Assembly (NCBI GenBank): GCA_965153455.1
Contig: OZ234504.1
Coordinates: 6,572,001 to 6,636,000, forward strand
Direction of reading: 5' to 3'
Source: Sphagnum compactum
Lineage: Eukaryota; Bryophyta; Sphagnopsida; Sphagnales
Length of the DNA stretch: 64,000 bases
Shown: positions 37,480-48,729 of the stretch, in pieces
Numbering within the stretch: position 1 is the first letter of the stretch
How the letters are laid out: every line of letters begins with the position of its first letter
The notes under the pieces: model-generated
Seen by the model: only the letters and a program-made list of their open reading frames with translations
What the model was told of the DNA's origin: nothing
Databases searched by the model: none
Made by a program: the position numbers and the translations under genes

Positions 37480-39490
37480 TTTTTTTCCTTTTGTTTTTTT
37501 TGGTTTCATTGATGCAAGTTTTTCTTTTGTTATGGTTTTTTTTGCAAATTTTTTAATCTAGGTGTTTGTGTGCTTGTAATTCTTAACTACATCTTACATC
37601 TTCAAACAATGTAAAATATTTTTTCATTTTAAAATTTTTATTCTTATGCATTTCCCCCTTTTCTTTTCTTACATTTTACAATGTCCATTGCTAATAAAAT
37701 AACTAGGAAGAAGTGTTGTAGTTAGGGCTTTACAATAGATGTTATTAAAATCTTGAAAGAAAGTACATGGCATGCATTAACTTCTTTACTTAATGAATTG
37801 TTTGGCATCCACCCATTTGGTTTATGTCTTACTACACCATTTAGATTATACCATCATTGACAACTAATGTACGTGATGACTTGTTGTGCTCCATTAATGG
37901 AGATTAAATTTATGTGCAATGCACTAAAAGTCATGGATTTGTTAATAAATTTCTATCAATAAGCCTTTTTTTCATTCTATTCAATTGCATCCTAAAACAT
38001 ATGGTGTTTTATGTGGGCAATTTTTCAACCCTTGCATCATTTTAAAATTTGAAAACTTTGATTTTAAGAAAAATGCTTCTACATCTGAATCTATTGCTAA
38101 TTCTAGCTATTAGGTTATTTTTCTTGTGCTTAATCCTCTTGGTCATTTTAGTTTTGATGCTACCACTTTTGCATCTAATGTTTTTATTCATCCTAACTTT
38201 CATTTTGAATCTAAGGTTGTTAAGACAATTAATTGTGAATCTCCTATTAAGGAACCAATTTTGAAATCTCAATTTCTTAATATTTACAATAAAGAGATGG
38301 AAAATGTTAATAAGGGAGGTTGAAAAATGAGTATGAATGTTGAACTTTTGGAGAAGAATGTTTTCAATTCGATGGGGTTTCTTTTCTGGTTTTGACATAA
38401 TGAAATCCATTATTGATTTTTTAATGGAAATTTTTATTAAGGATTTTATGAACATGTTATCATCTTTTGTTTTACAAGTCACAAAAAGATGGTAGCTTAT
38501 ATCCTCCAATCATGTATTATTTTTTCATTTTTTTTGTTTTTTGCTTTTTGCAAATAGGATTTAAGGCTTAGGGTTTAGGTTTTTTGTTTTTTTTTAATTG
38601 GATTATGCTTTTATAGGATATATTTTATGTGTTTTTTCTAGATTTGATGTTTCTTTTGTATTTAGTTTTTGCAAATAAAATTTAAATTTAATTAAAGTTT
38701 AGGTTTTAAAAACAATTTTAACATGTTTGTGTTTTTGTAAGATTATATGATTTTTGTGTTTTTAAGCTTGTTCTTTTTGGCAACATCCAATCTTTGATAT
38801 ATGATATTGGGAAATTTATAAAGCAGAAACAATAGTAGTGTGTGGTGAAATCAAATAAAACACCTATAGTTCCTTTTAACATTTTCACATATGCAAGGTA
38901 TCATTATGTCAAAGTTCTTGATGATGAAATAACTTTTCAAACTTCAATAGTTGATCTTGGCAAATCCATCAAAGAATCTGACATTTTGTCCATTGAAAAA
39001 GAGTATGACACAAGAAATGTGTCAACCTACATTTCCATGTGGTTTAAATTTTAAATTTGAATATTGTTACACACTATTAATTTGTTTTATAAAGGGGTGC
39101 TCCAAACTTCGCAATGTGGATTTCAATGAATTCATTTTGTTTTCATTACCTATTGGTTCTATTCTTAGGTTTGTCATATGGTCTCCAAGAATTGGAAAAT
39201 AAATATAACATGATGTTCTACAAATTGACATTGGTTTGTTATTGATTGTTCGGTGATTGAGATTATTGAAACTTACAAAAGAATTTGTTCGTCACTACCT
39301 TACTACCTAGCTTGTTGACAAACCTAGGCCACATTTGTTTTTTTAATGGTATAAACTTAAATGGAGGTTTTTTTATGAAGTATGGTTTACTATATTTCCT
39401 ATTGGTCAAAACCAATTGTGACCTATAATGGACACACTCATTGTTGATTTTCTAGATTTGAAAGATAAAATCTTACCCAATAAGATTGTT
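37480..39490 (+). mobile_element. Tyrosine-recombinase-like element, copy B (head-to-tail with copy A)
   Basis: Repeats the 5' part and middle of copy A in the same order and orientation: a TGCTTGTAATTCTTAACTAC leader (about 37571), the region encoding ESPIKEPILKSQFLNIYNKE (about 38240-38300), FNIFTYARYHYVKVLDDEIT (38875-38935), KSIKESDILSIEKEY (38960-39005), GCSKLRNVDFNEFILFSLP and GSILRFV (about 39095-39180). It stops near 39490, before the C-terminal part seen in copies A and C. It has several stops but fewer indels than A in the 38842-39054 stretch, which stays open for 70 codons. Confidence 0.6.
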
Positions 39491-39499
39491 CAAGGTGTT

Positions 39500-40655
39500 G
39501 AATCACTTGATGGAAGAGACGCTTGTGCTTTAAAAATACATGACGGAAGTAACAAGTGTGACGTGCATGTTGCACACACATTGCAAAACACAAACAACTT
39601 TTTTTAAAGCACATCATACCAAGTTCTAACAAACATAAGTACGGGGGAATTGAATCCCTAACCTTGGCCATTCCAGCTTAAATCGCCTACAAGCTCACAA
39701 GTTAATACCCAATTACAAAGAGTAGAAAGATAAACACATGGCATTACAATGTGAGAAGAGGGCAAAAATGCCAACACCATGGAGAGAAAGTTTTGTTGCT
39801 CATAAAACAACCATTCATTTAGTATCAATATAGATCTACCTCTGCACAAACTAGCTTAGCAAATGTAGAAGGCATATTGCCTAGCAATCATAATAATATC
39901 AATGGCGAGCTTTTTGCCACTATTCAATACAATTTGCATGTGGAAAATTCTACATAGTATAAAATTATTGTGTAAACATGCGCACAACAAATGGTAGGTG
40001 GGTGATGAACCTATTTCAAAGCTTTGATTTTATAAAAGCCAAAGTAGAAAAACATTTCTAATCTTCCACATTACCAACTATCTACACCATGGCCAATTCA
40101 ACAAGTTTCACTTACTTTGGGAAACTAGAGGAAAATACTCAAGATGTTATCACAAGGCACCACATTTTGGTTAAAGGATTAAAGTCAAAAGGAAGTGCCA
40201 TACACACTATTGCATTTGACTTCATTGTGAGCTTGAACATGTTGTGCTGGCAATCAAGGTCATTAACATTGAATAATTCACCCACTGTCATATCTTGGTC
40301 ATCCACCTTGTGGGCTTTGCCCAAACAGAAAACTAATTTAATAAACTTAAAGGTGTTTAATAAATGTTGCATCACATTCCAGCTACATCCATGTTACCCA
40401 GTGAATGGTAAAGATTCAACAAGGTGGGAATTAGACATATATTTAGATTTGAATTTTAAATTACTTTTGGAGGGAAAGGAATTAATATTTAAATCTTCAT
40501 TGTGATGAAGTTCGGAGTTGTCTTTTTAACACACAAACAAACTTAGATAGTTGTTGGAGAAAATAATAAAGACATAATATGTGGTTTAGAGTTTTAATGG
40601 ATTGTGAGCCACATTTTTTCATTTTTTCATTTTCGATTTCTACATTTTATATTAT
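39500..40655. other. Gene-free repeat-derived DNA
   Basis: No recognisable protein. The longest frame (40089-40505, plus, 138 codons) starts MANSTSFTYFGKLEE but overlaps a 78-codon frame on the other strand and resembles no family I know; its composition matches the surrounding AT-rich DNA. I leave it uncalled. Confidence 0.4.
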
Positions 40656-40663
40656 AGATGTTT

Positions 40664-41038
40664 GGGTAAAGTTGGGCTAATAAGAACCAATGGCAACCTC
40701 TTGAGTCACTACGACTAGTCCTAAAAAGATGATATGACAGCACAAGATTGGATGAAAAATCATGAGGTAGTGCTAAATAGCGGTGCTTAAACAATGTTTT
40801 TACATTTTACACTATGTTGCAAAACATTAGTTATGGGCTTTAAAATGTGCTAAAAGGTATTCTATATTTATTGGATTATTTTCAAACTTTACTAGATGTT
40901 AAATTAACATATTAGAAAGGGCTTCACATAAATACAACATATATTTTCAACATTAACTTGGTTTATGACACTTATGAACATCAAAACCAAGGATTGGTTA
41001 CGCCAAAATTGACTTTTATATAATAGCTTGGTTCTACC
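40664..41038. mobile_element. Small TIR element (MITE-like), copy 1, with candidate TSD
   Basis: Begins GGGTAAAGTTGGGCTAATAA and ends with an imperfect inverted match TAGCTTGGTTCTACC. About 375 bp and non-coding. Internal sequence matches the copy at 53630-53968 over most of its length (GATGATATG.CA.CA, GGTGCTTAAACAATGTT, AAATGTGCT.AAAGGTATTCTAT, TTCACATAAATAC.ACATAT). TGTTT flanks both ends (40659-40663 and 41039-41043), a candidate 5-bp target duplication. Confidence 0.7.
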
Positions 41039-41599
41039 TGTTTGATATGTTCAATTTTGAGTAAAAAGAGTAATAAAATATTGTTGAAGAAACAATGATT
41101 ATACTTTTTAAAAAATTCGTTTTTTTCTTAATTGGAATCATTAAAATCTAATCACAAATTTTAATTATCAAGAATAATCCAAAATCTGGGAAATAATGAA
41201 ATAGTACATTAATGATAAAATTGTGTGAATGTAGTCTACAACAAAACTTGAATGGGTTAAAACAATAGATTAAATGTGTTGTAAATACTAATGAGGGTAC
41301 AATTAATATTATTTATTAATAGGCAAAAAATAATTTTGAATATAATTTATGCCAAACCAATCCAATATTGGGGATACACAATCCCAAGAACATCCATGAC
41401 ACTGTGGGCTATAAATCTAATTTAAAGCTCTTGAGTAAAAGCTTCTTTGACCGCTATCAAAACAAACAAAACCACAGACTAATTGCTTACATGAAGGTGA
41501 AAAAAACAAATCAAATAATTGGAAAAAAATTGGGGGCAAAGGGTTGAAAGGAAAGAAAGTTGATGAACTTACCCATGCATTGGTTCTTCACCAATGATT

Positions 41600-42420
41600 C
41601 AACAATAACAAAAACATCCTTTGTTACCATAGAAGGCACCATGGTATCCAAATCCCCATGAATTGCCCAAACTTACTAGGGCCATTCAGCTCAAAGGCCA
41701 AATGTGGGATTCCAAAATTCGCATAAACTATCTAGCACATGTGGATATTATCATGTTTCAATTCCAAGAATGATTTGAAGGCCTAAAAGCTATCAATAAT
41801 GAACCTAGAAATTTGATCATAATACATGTTATAAACATCACCTTGACAAACCTTGATGGCTACCATTAGATCACACAGAAACACATCTCTGGGTTATGCA
41901 AATTTGATCAGAACATGCATAGATTCTAGCAAGGGCAAATGCATACAAGTCCAACAAAAATATGTATTTACAAAGGTGTTCATAATTCAACATAACTTGC
42001 TGGTTTGTAAGAATGTCCAAGGCCATCTTCATAAGCAAAGTTTTGTATTTTGCCATAACTCTTTTAGTAGGGCTCAACATTGAAACCCACCTTGTCTTCA
42101 CATTTTGGAGAATTTTATTCCCCTTTATTGCCATGAACTTCAAAATTTTAGTGAGCTCCAAATGCCTTTTAAATGAATGGGCAAAATATGAGTTCAAACA
42201 TTGTAACAAATTTTCAATGCACACCACCAAAAGCAATGTCAACAATGTTTGGACAACCAAATTAGTGTAGTGGGCCATACAATGGACCCCAATAGAATGA
42301 AGAGCATAGGTGTTAAGAATATGTTTTTTAACACCATATTTATCCCTTAAAAGACATTAACACCATCTACCCCAAAGCAAATGAGTTTTTCGAAAATTTT
42401 CACTACTACATAACTTGTTC
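41600..42420 (-). pseudogene. Fragment of a second hAT-type transposase (DUF4371/ZNF862-like)
   Basis: Minus-strand reading gives KLICFGVDGVNVF (about 42355-42395), MAHYTNLVVQTLLTLLLV (the CMAHRTNL-type motif, 42225-42278), NLLQCLNSYFAHSFKRHLEL, GNKILQNVKTRWVSMLSP with MLNYEHLCKY, then in another frame LMVAIKVCQGDVYNMYYDQI and FIIDSF.AFKSFLELKHDN (about 41740-41865). This is the RNase H-like core of a ZNF862/DUF4371-type plant transposase, different from the element at 25.4-27.7 kb. It is interrupted by stops and frameshifts and lacks both ends. Confidence 0.75.
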
Positions 42421-42589
42421 ATTTTGTAGTCCTTTTGAATTGGATTTTATGTCAAAACAGACCTCGAACAATTTTGGGACAAGTTAAAAAAGACCAATCA
42501 TTATAAACAAGTATGTGCTATTATGTGCTATTAAAACAGACAAATGTAAGATGATTAAACATTAACACATTGCCACAATGACATGTATG

Positions 42590-42770
42590 ATATGACTAAC
42601 TATGTGATTAAATGCAATGATGTGGCATGTCCAATTTAACAAATAGTGTGATTGAATTGATGATGTGGCATGTCCATTTTAACAAACTATGTGACTAAAT
42701 TGATGATGTGGCATGTCCATTTTGTTTAATCATGTGAATGAATATAATGACATGGCATGTTCATATATTG
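42590..42770. repeat. ~43-bp tandem repeat, about four units
   Basis: GATGTGGCATGTCCA occurs three times at ~43-45-bp steps, with a fourth diverged copy (GACATGGCATGTTCA). Each is preceded by a TGTGA.T(A/G)AAT-type phrase and followed by TTTAACAAA or similar. It is non-coding. Confidence 0.75.
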
Positions 42771-43099
42771 TGACTAAATATGTGATTAAATATGATTATT
42801 TTATAGAATAATTATAATTTAAAAAATATTTAAAAAATACTTTCAATTTATCAATTCCTTTTTGAATTATATTCAAATCAAACATTCTTTTAATTTGATT
42901 TTTTTTTTCGGAAGTTAAACCTTGCAATAGGTTCAATTTAGAAAGCTTGAACATTTTAAGATGTGACTTTGAGGGCTAAAACCCTTGCTTATATATTTTT
43001 TAGAATGAGATTGATGACCAAACAATATGGGATATATTTTTTCAAAGAACAACTCAATCACACGGTTTTTAGTTTATTAGACCTACCACCAAACATTTT

Positions 43100-44010
43100 A
43101 GAATAAGATTTACAACTTTTCATACATTGTTTTATTGCTTTTAAGCTTCCAACAGTTGTTGTAGTTGTCCACTTGGCATATCCAATGGTATAAAAAATGT
43201 TGAAATCGATGAAAAAATGAACAAGTTATGCCCTTTGAAAGTGAAGAGGCTGATTTGTAGAACATAACAGTTCAGTTTGTGTTTTTGAGTTTAAACTATT
43301 TGTATGTTGCTCCATTGCTTCTGACATTCAAAAAAAATTTATTGTTTTTTTCTTAGTGCATCCAATGGTACAAAAAATTGTTGAAATCGATGAAAAATTG
43401 AGCAAGTTATGCCTTTTGAAAGTGAAGAGGGTGATTTGCCAAAACTAAACATAACAATTTAGTTTGTGATTTTGAGTTTAAACTCTTTATACATTGCTCC
43501 ATTACCTTCAACATTCAAAAACATTTTGTATTTCTCCACTTGGCACATCCAATATTATAAAGAAATTTCAATTTGATAAAGAAATGAGAAAGATATGATC
43601 ATTGAAAGTGAAGTGGGGTGATTCAATCACGAATTAGTGACACAAACATTTAGTTCCCCTTTTTAGTTCTTCGTCCATTGTTCCATTATTTTTTGTGTTT
43701 AAAAACATTTTGTAATTCTCCTTTTGGGAAATCCAAAGGTGAAAAGAATTCTTAATTTGATTAAGGAATGAGCAAGTTCTCCTCAGTGAAAGTGAAGGGG
43801 GTGATTTGCAGAAATTGACCACATGTTAGTCTAGCTTACGTTTTCGACTTTAAACTCTTTCTACAATTTTTTATTTATTTTCTGGTAATTACACTTCAAA
43901 AAAAGTTTTTGAAGCTTAAAATAACGCATCCAAAGCTTTTTAAATCATTGAGAATGGATTAGTAATGAGAAAGATATGAAACTTGAAAGTGAGGGGGGTC
44001 TATATGCATG
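43100..44010. repeat. Satellite-like array, 180-197-bp units, about five copies
   Basis: A TCCAA word that marks each unit falls at 43181, 43361, 43548, 43732 and 43929, giving steps of 180, 187, 184 and 197 bp. Each unit also has GAA(A)TGAGCAAG(T/A)TAT-like and GAAAGTGA(A/G)G.GG phrases and, later, a CATTG.TCCATT.. phrase. Divergence between units is high, so the array is old. Unit length is close to one nucleosome, as in many plant satellites. Confidence 0.8.
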
Positions 44011-44042
44011 TTTTTTTAGTGAAGTCAACCTATGTTAATAAT

Positions 44043-44103
44043 ACATGTGTAATCAAAGTGACTAACTTTAGTCACATTTGTACACGTGTTAGATAAATGA
44101 TTG

Positions 44104-44149
<46 letters not shown>

Positions 44150-44164
44150 TTTGATTACACATGT
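44043..44164. repeat. 19-bp perfect inverted repeat around an (AT)n tract
   Basis: The left arm at 44043-44061 is repeated in reverse complement at 44146-44164 (19 of 19 bases; core GTGTAATCAAAGTGA). Between them lie an 84-nt spacer and, next to the right arm, an (AT)n tract of about 40 bp (about 44106-44146) that can itself fold. The whole can extrude as a large cruciform. Confidence 0.85.
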
Positions 44165-44169
44165 AAATT

Positions 44170-44820
44170 AATTGACTAATTTTAATCACATTGCTAGTAG
44201 GTTGATTACATGTAACCACTACATAAAGTCCACATATGAAGTTACAATGTCTGTTTTGACTAAAATGAAATTCAAATTAATTATAACAAATAATGCTATT
44301 TTTGTGGTTTGTCAAAATGGATATGGTTAGTTATGTGGTTAAATTTTTTTTGACTCTATAGTCATGTTAATTAAATTTCACCAGTGAAAAGGACATGGTT
44401 TTGTTGTAGTGTTTATTTCTTGGCAAACCCAATTATCAATGCTTTCCTAATGACCTTGGTTAGTTATCATTACCTAAACCTTCAAGCATTTTTTAATCCA
44501 AAGAGATGAGAATTATAATCCTTACCCAATTTTGCATCACATAGTAGTGAATAAGCAACCAAGATTGGTTGTCAACAATAACATTTCGTAACAATTTTTA
44601 AAGCAACATATCGAACAACCCCCACTCCTACCTTAATTGCCCTCATCACTTCCTAATGCATGAATTCTGCCATTGTCTAACTAAAGCTATCACTTTAGTG
44701 TTTTATTATTATTTTTTAGCACTACTAAAAATTTATATTGTGGTTTGATTGCTTAAAATTCTTGCATGGGACGACCTTGTTGCAACAAATGTAGGACTAT
44801 GACAAGTTGGACAAGATTGA
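44170..44820. other. Gene-free spacer
   Basis: AT-rich spacer between the inverted repeat and the telobox-bearing array. No gene or repeat structure stands out. Confidence 0.4.
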
Positions 44821-44825
44821 TGTGG

Positions 44826-46740
44826 GAACTCCAATTTGCAAACCCTAAACCTAAAGTGGAAACTTCACATACTCTAGATTGTCCAACTCAAGTGGCAAAT
44901 GTTATCTTGGAAAGAAGATAAATATGGGAATTCTTTGATTTGTAAACCCTACAACAAATGTAAACTTGATAGACTCTAGAATGTCATACTCAAGTGGTAG
45001 ATGCACTATTGGAAATAAAACAAATTTGGGAACTCCAATTTACAAACCTTAAACATGAAGTGGAAACCTAACAAAACTTTGGACTATTAGACTCAAATGG
45101 TAGATTCACTTTTAGAAATAAACCAAATATGGGAACTCCAAATTACAAACCCTAAATAACAACTGAAAACTTAATAAACTTTGGAATGTTAGACTTAAGT
45201 GGCAGATGCACTCTTGGAAATGAAATAGGTATGGGAACTCTAATTTGCAAGTTCCCTAACCTGAAATGCAAACCTAACACACTAGGAATTGTCCAACTCA
45301 GGTGGTAGATGTTTTTTTGGAAAGAAAACAAATATGGGAATTCCTTGATTGCAAACCCTAAATTTAAAGTGGAAACCTAACACATTATAGATTGTCAAAT
45401 TCAAGTGGTTGCATATAGATTCTTGGAAACAAGATTTATATGGAAATTCAAATTTACAAACCCTAAATCTGGAATGGAAACAAGTTCATACTTTTAAAAA
45501 CAGGATAAATTTACAAACATATAATTGCAACCCTTAAATATCAAAGCTTGTTTATTTGAAAACCTTGTAGATTCTAGAATGAAAACTCAAGTGGCATATA
45601 GACTTTTGGGAACAAGATAGATATGAAAACTCTAATTTATAAACCTTAAACCTGGAATTGAAACATAACAATTCTAAAATTACAAACTCAAGTTGGAAAT
45701 GCATTATTAGAAACAAGATAGATATGATACTCCAATTTCCAAACCCTAAAACAATGTTGGAAACATTTTAAACTTTGGAATGATAAGCTCAAGTTGCAAA
45801 TGCACAACTAGAACAAGATAAATATGAAACTCCAAGATTATAAACCCTAAATCTTTAATGGGAACCTTTTAGATAGTGGGATGGTAAATTAAAGTTACAA
45901 ATGGACTATTGGAAACAAAATAGACATGAAATTCTAATTTGCAAACCCTAATTCTCTAATGGGAGCCTAATACCACTAAAGATGTAATTTATTGCAAATA
46001 AGATAGATATGAAGCTCCAAATTTCAAAACCCTAATCAATGTTGGATTTAACCTTGTAGACTCCAAAATGACATACTCAGCTAAGGGGTGAAAACATGGT
46101 AAAGTATGCCAACAAGGATACTTGATTTTTTTGTGGAAAATATCCATAAATTAAGCCTTAATACATTGAACTCATGAATATCTTTTATTTTAATGATCAA
46201 TAAAAGGAAGTTCTTTAACTTCATTTTGTAATATTAAAAGATTTCATGAATTAATACACATTCAAATACATTTTTAGAAATACAAGTACGTGAAAACTTA
46301 TGTGTCCCACTTTGATTAAATATATGAAAATGTGATCAAAGTATAATTATAATTGGATTTTTAAAATTTCAACTGGATGAAGCATTAATATGTATCAATG
46401 TGTTTTAATTTTTTCATATTATAGTCATAATATATTAAAATTTTCATATAAAAGTTTGTTTGAAATTTTAAAACCTAGCCAATTTAGAACATATTTTTCA
46501 TCTAGTTTTCTTACACTAAAATTCCTCACAATTTATATGTAACTAACCATAAATTCAATGGAGTGCACCATTGATACACAATGAAAGTTAAAGAAGTTTT
46601 GAATAAGTTTTTCCATGTTTATACCAAAAATGTGACTATGACTACATGGTGGATATTTTTTTGGCATACTTTATCATGCTTTCACCCTTAGTTACAACTG
46701 CACTTTTGGGAACAAAATAGATTTGGAACCTTTTTCAAAG
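44826..46740. repeat. ~103-bp tandem array with a telobox in most units
   Basis: A phrase of the form GGGAACTCCAATTTGCAAAC followed by CCTAAA recurs at about 44840, 44944, 45044, 45148, 45250, 45353, 45458, 45545, 45646, 45741, 45842, 45943 and 46028 (telobox positions; mostly 100-105-bp steps). Units continue with AACTCAAGTGGCA.ATG-like and TTGGAAA.AA.ATA.ATATGG-like phrases. Many units contain AAACCCTAAA, the plant telobox, or a decayed form of it. The array is interrupted by the MITE at 46081-46691 and resumes beyond it (ACTGCACTTTTGGGAACAAA). It is non-coding. Confidence 0.8.
46081..46691. mobile_element. 611-bp MITE inserted into the telobox array
   Basis: Ends are inverted repeats of about 33 bp: CTAAGGGGTGAAAACATGGT at the left (46081 onward, continuing AAAGTATGCCAA) and, in reverse complement at the right, CTAAGGGTGAAAGCATGATA continuing AAAGTATGCCAA (46659-46691). 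The interior is AT-rich and has no coding capacity. Flanking sequences (ACTCAG on the left, TTACAACTGCAC on the right) join to rebuild a normal array unit, so the insertion is younger than the array. The target duplication is not clear from the flanks. Superfamily is not assigned. Confidence 0.8.
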
Positions 46741-46759
46741 AGAAACCCAATAAACTTAT

Positions 46760-48720
46760 AATAAAAAAAGAATCCAAACTTGAGTACAAAAATCTAACCC
46801 CTTGAGTAGAAGTCCAAAATTTTAAGTTGGCCTTGAATGAATCCTTTTTCAACTCCCCTATAGTGATTGTCCTCAACATGTTTGAATGATTGCAAAGTTC
46901 ATGAAACTTTAATGAGTTGATCCAAAATCAAGCAAATGGTGTTATGTATGCCTTTAAAATTTTGTTCACACAAGCTTTGAAATTTTTTTCAAGCTTTAGT
47001 TCATTAAACGTAATTAAACCCATTGCTTGACGAAGTGTTGCAACATTTGTACATTCCCTGATTAATAACAACCATAATTGTTGCACACAAAATCTTTCAA
47101 GAAATTAATGTTTTAGTGAGCTATTAAGGTAAAGGAAGTACTTTCTTTTTGTCGATAGGAGGTCTACTAGCTAGAACTTGAATGCAAACGCTTTTTCTTA
47201 GCTCCCAAACATAAAGATCTAATGCCCATTTTTAAAACATATTTGATGCACAATGCACACCCTCAAACAACATCGAAGATGAAATGTTTGTAACTACAAA
47301 TGGCTTTTTATAGCTATACTGATGGTGTGTCACAATAGATAGTCGATTGGCAATGGTGTATCATGAGAGAGAGTTGATTAACAAAGAGAGGAAACAAAAG
47401 AGAACAAAAGTTTTGCAAATAGTTGCAAATGTTGCAAGAAATAATTTAAGGTTTGGATCATACAAACTATACCGATCATTGACATGTGGTTGTTCATCAC
47501 AAACTTACAATATCATGAAATTTCAATAGAATCCATGCGAAAATTATAAAATAATATGTCTATGCAAAATTCGTGGGTTTCAATGTGTAAAAATGGCATG
47601 AAAAACATACATATTACTTCTATATAAATGATATGTCTTTTCTACTTGTGTCTTGATGTGAAATATGTATATTTATATCTTAACTAAATCCGTGTAATTA
47701 TTGTGATGTAATTTTGGATAAAACTACGCAAATTTTGTGTATTAAATATGAACATTCACGTATGTCATTAAAAAGTAATGTTTCATCTGTTTGAATATTT
47801 AAACTATTGAATACGTACAAATATCATTCATATTAACCATAACATGGAATTTGTGCGATTTTTGTATGAACCTATGAAAACTGATATGTTTGTAATGTTT
47901 GGCCTCCATCACAAATTTATACGCTTCATAGGTTCATTCAAAATCCATGCAAAATTTGTTATTTCATAGCTTCGTATCATTTAAACACGAATATCATGCA
48001 TTATTTAAAAATGAAAGTCGTGTGCACAACTTTCATGTGTAAACAACACGAATAAACATACAACATCTATGGTTAAATAATATGAACAAACATATGACAT
48101 TCATGTTTAAATAATGTATATGGCATCAATGTTCAAACAATACAAATAGATGAATGGCATCCTTGTCTATTATATATGAACCTATGAAAAACAAATTTCG
48201 CACGATTATTATTGCCAAATGGCTTAAAATCCTTTAAGGTGTACCATGTATGACAAAAAAAGTTTAATCCTTACTGCAGTCATACCTTATATTTTGATCC
48301 CCATAGAAATTAATGAGTCAAAAGTTATCAAATTTTTTAAAAGGACTATATTTTAAACCATTACAATTTTAGATTCTATCATAATCATACATAAATGTGA
48401 CTTTACATGATAAAAAAAAGACTAGGTAAAAAGATGGAAAATAATGACGATGTGACAAGATTTTGATACACCTTAAAAAATTTGGACCCAAATTGTGACC
48501 CATGAAATTTGTGATGTCCCTTTTTGTAGTTTGACAACACGCTAATAGGATCTAAGGTTTGAGGGGGTGAATCTAAGTTAATGGTTCGTTAAAATCTGGC
48601 CATTCCTAGTTGCTGATTAATGTTTTTAAGCTATTTTAATTGGAAACCTTTTTTTTTCCTTTGTAGTTATAGCCAAGGTTTTTTTAAAATAGAAATCTAA
48701 TGATTTTTCAAATTTTTTAT
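46760..48720. other. Gene-free, very AT-rich region
   Basis: No exon with family similarity. Between about 47540 and 48210 words such as ATGAACCTATGAAAA and its complement, and AACA.TATGACATTCATG-like phrases, recur, suggesting an eroded repeat or TIR element whose ends I could not fix. The frame at 47347-47529 is lysine/arginine-rich by chance composition. Confidence 0.4.
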
Positions 48721-48729
48721 AAAAAAATT

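Noticed and set aside
40089-40505. 138-codon plus-strand frame MANSTSF...
   Set aside because: No known domain, overlapped by a frame on the other strand, and located in repeat-derived DNA without promoter or splice context.
44826-46740. Interstitial telomere
   Set aside because: AAACCCTAAA occurs once per ~103-bp unit and not as a direct run of CCCTAAA, so this is a telobox-bearing satellite, not telomeric repeat DNA.
43100-46740. CRISPR-like array
   Set aside because: Units are diverged end to end, contiguous and 100-190 bp long, with no constant short repeat separating unique spacers; the DNA is plant nuclear.
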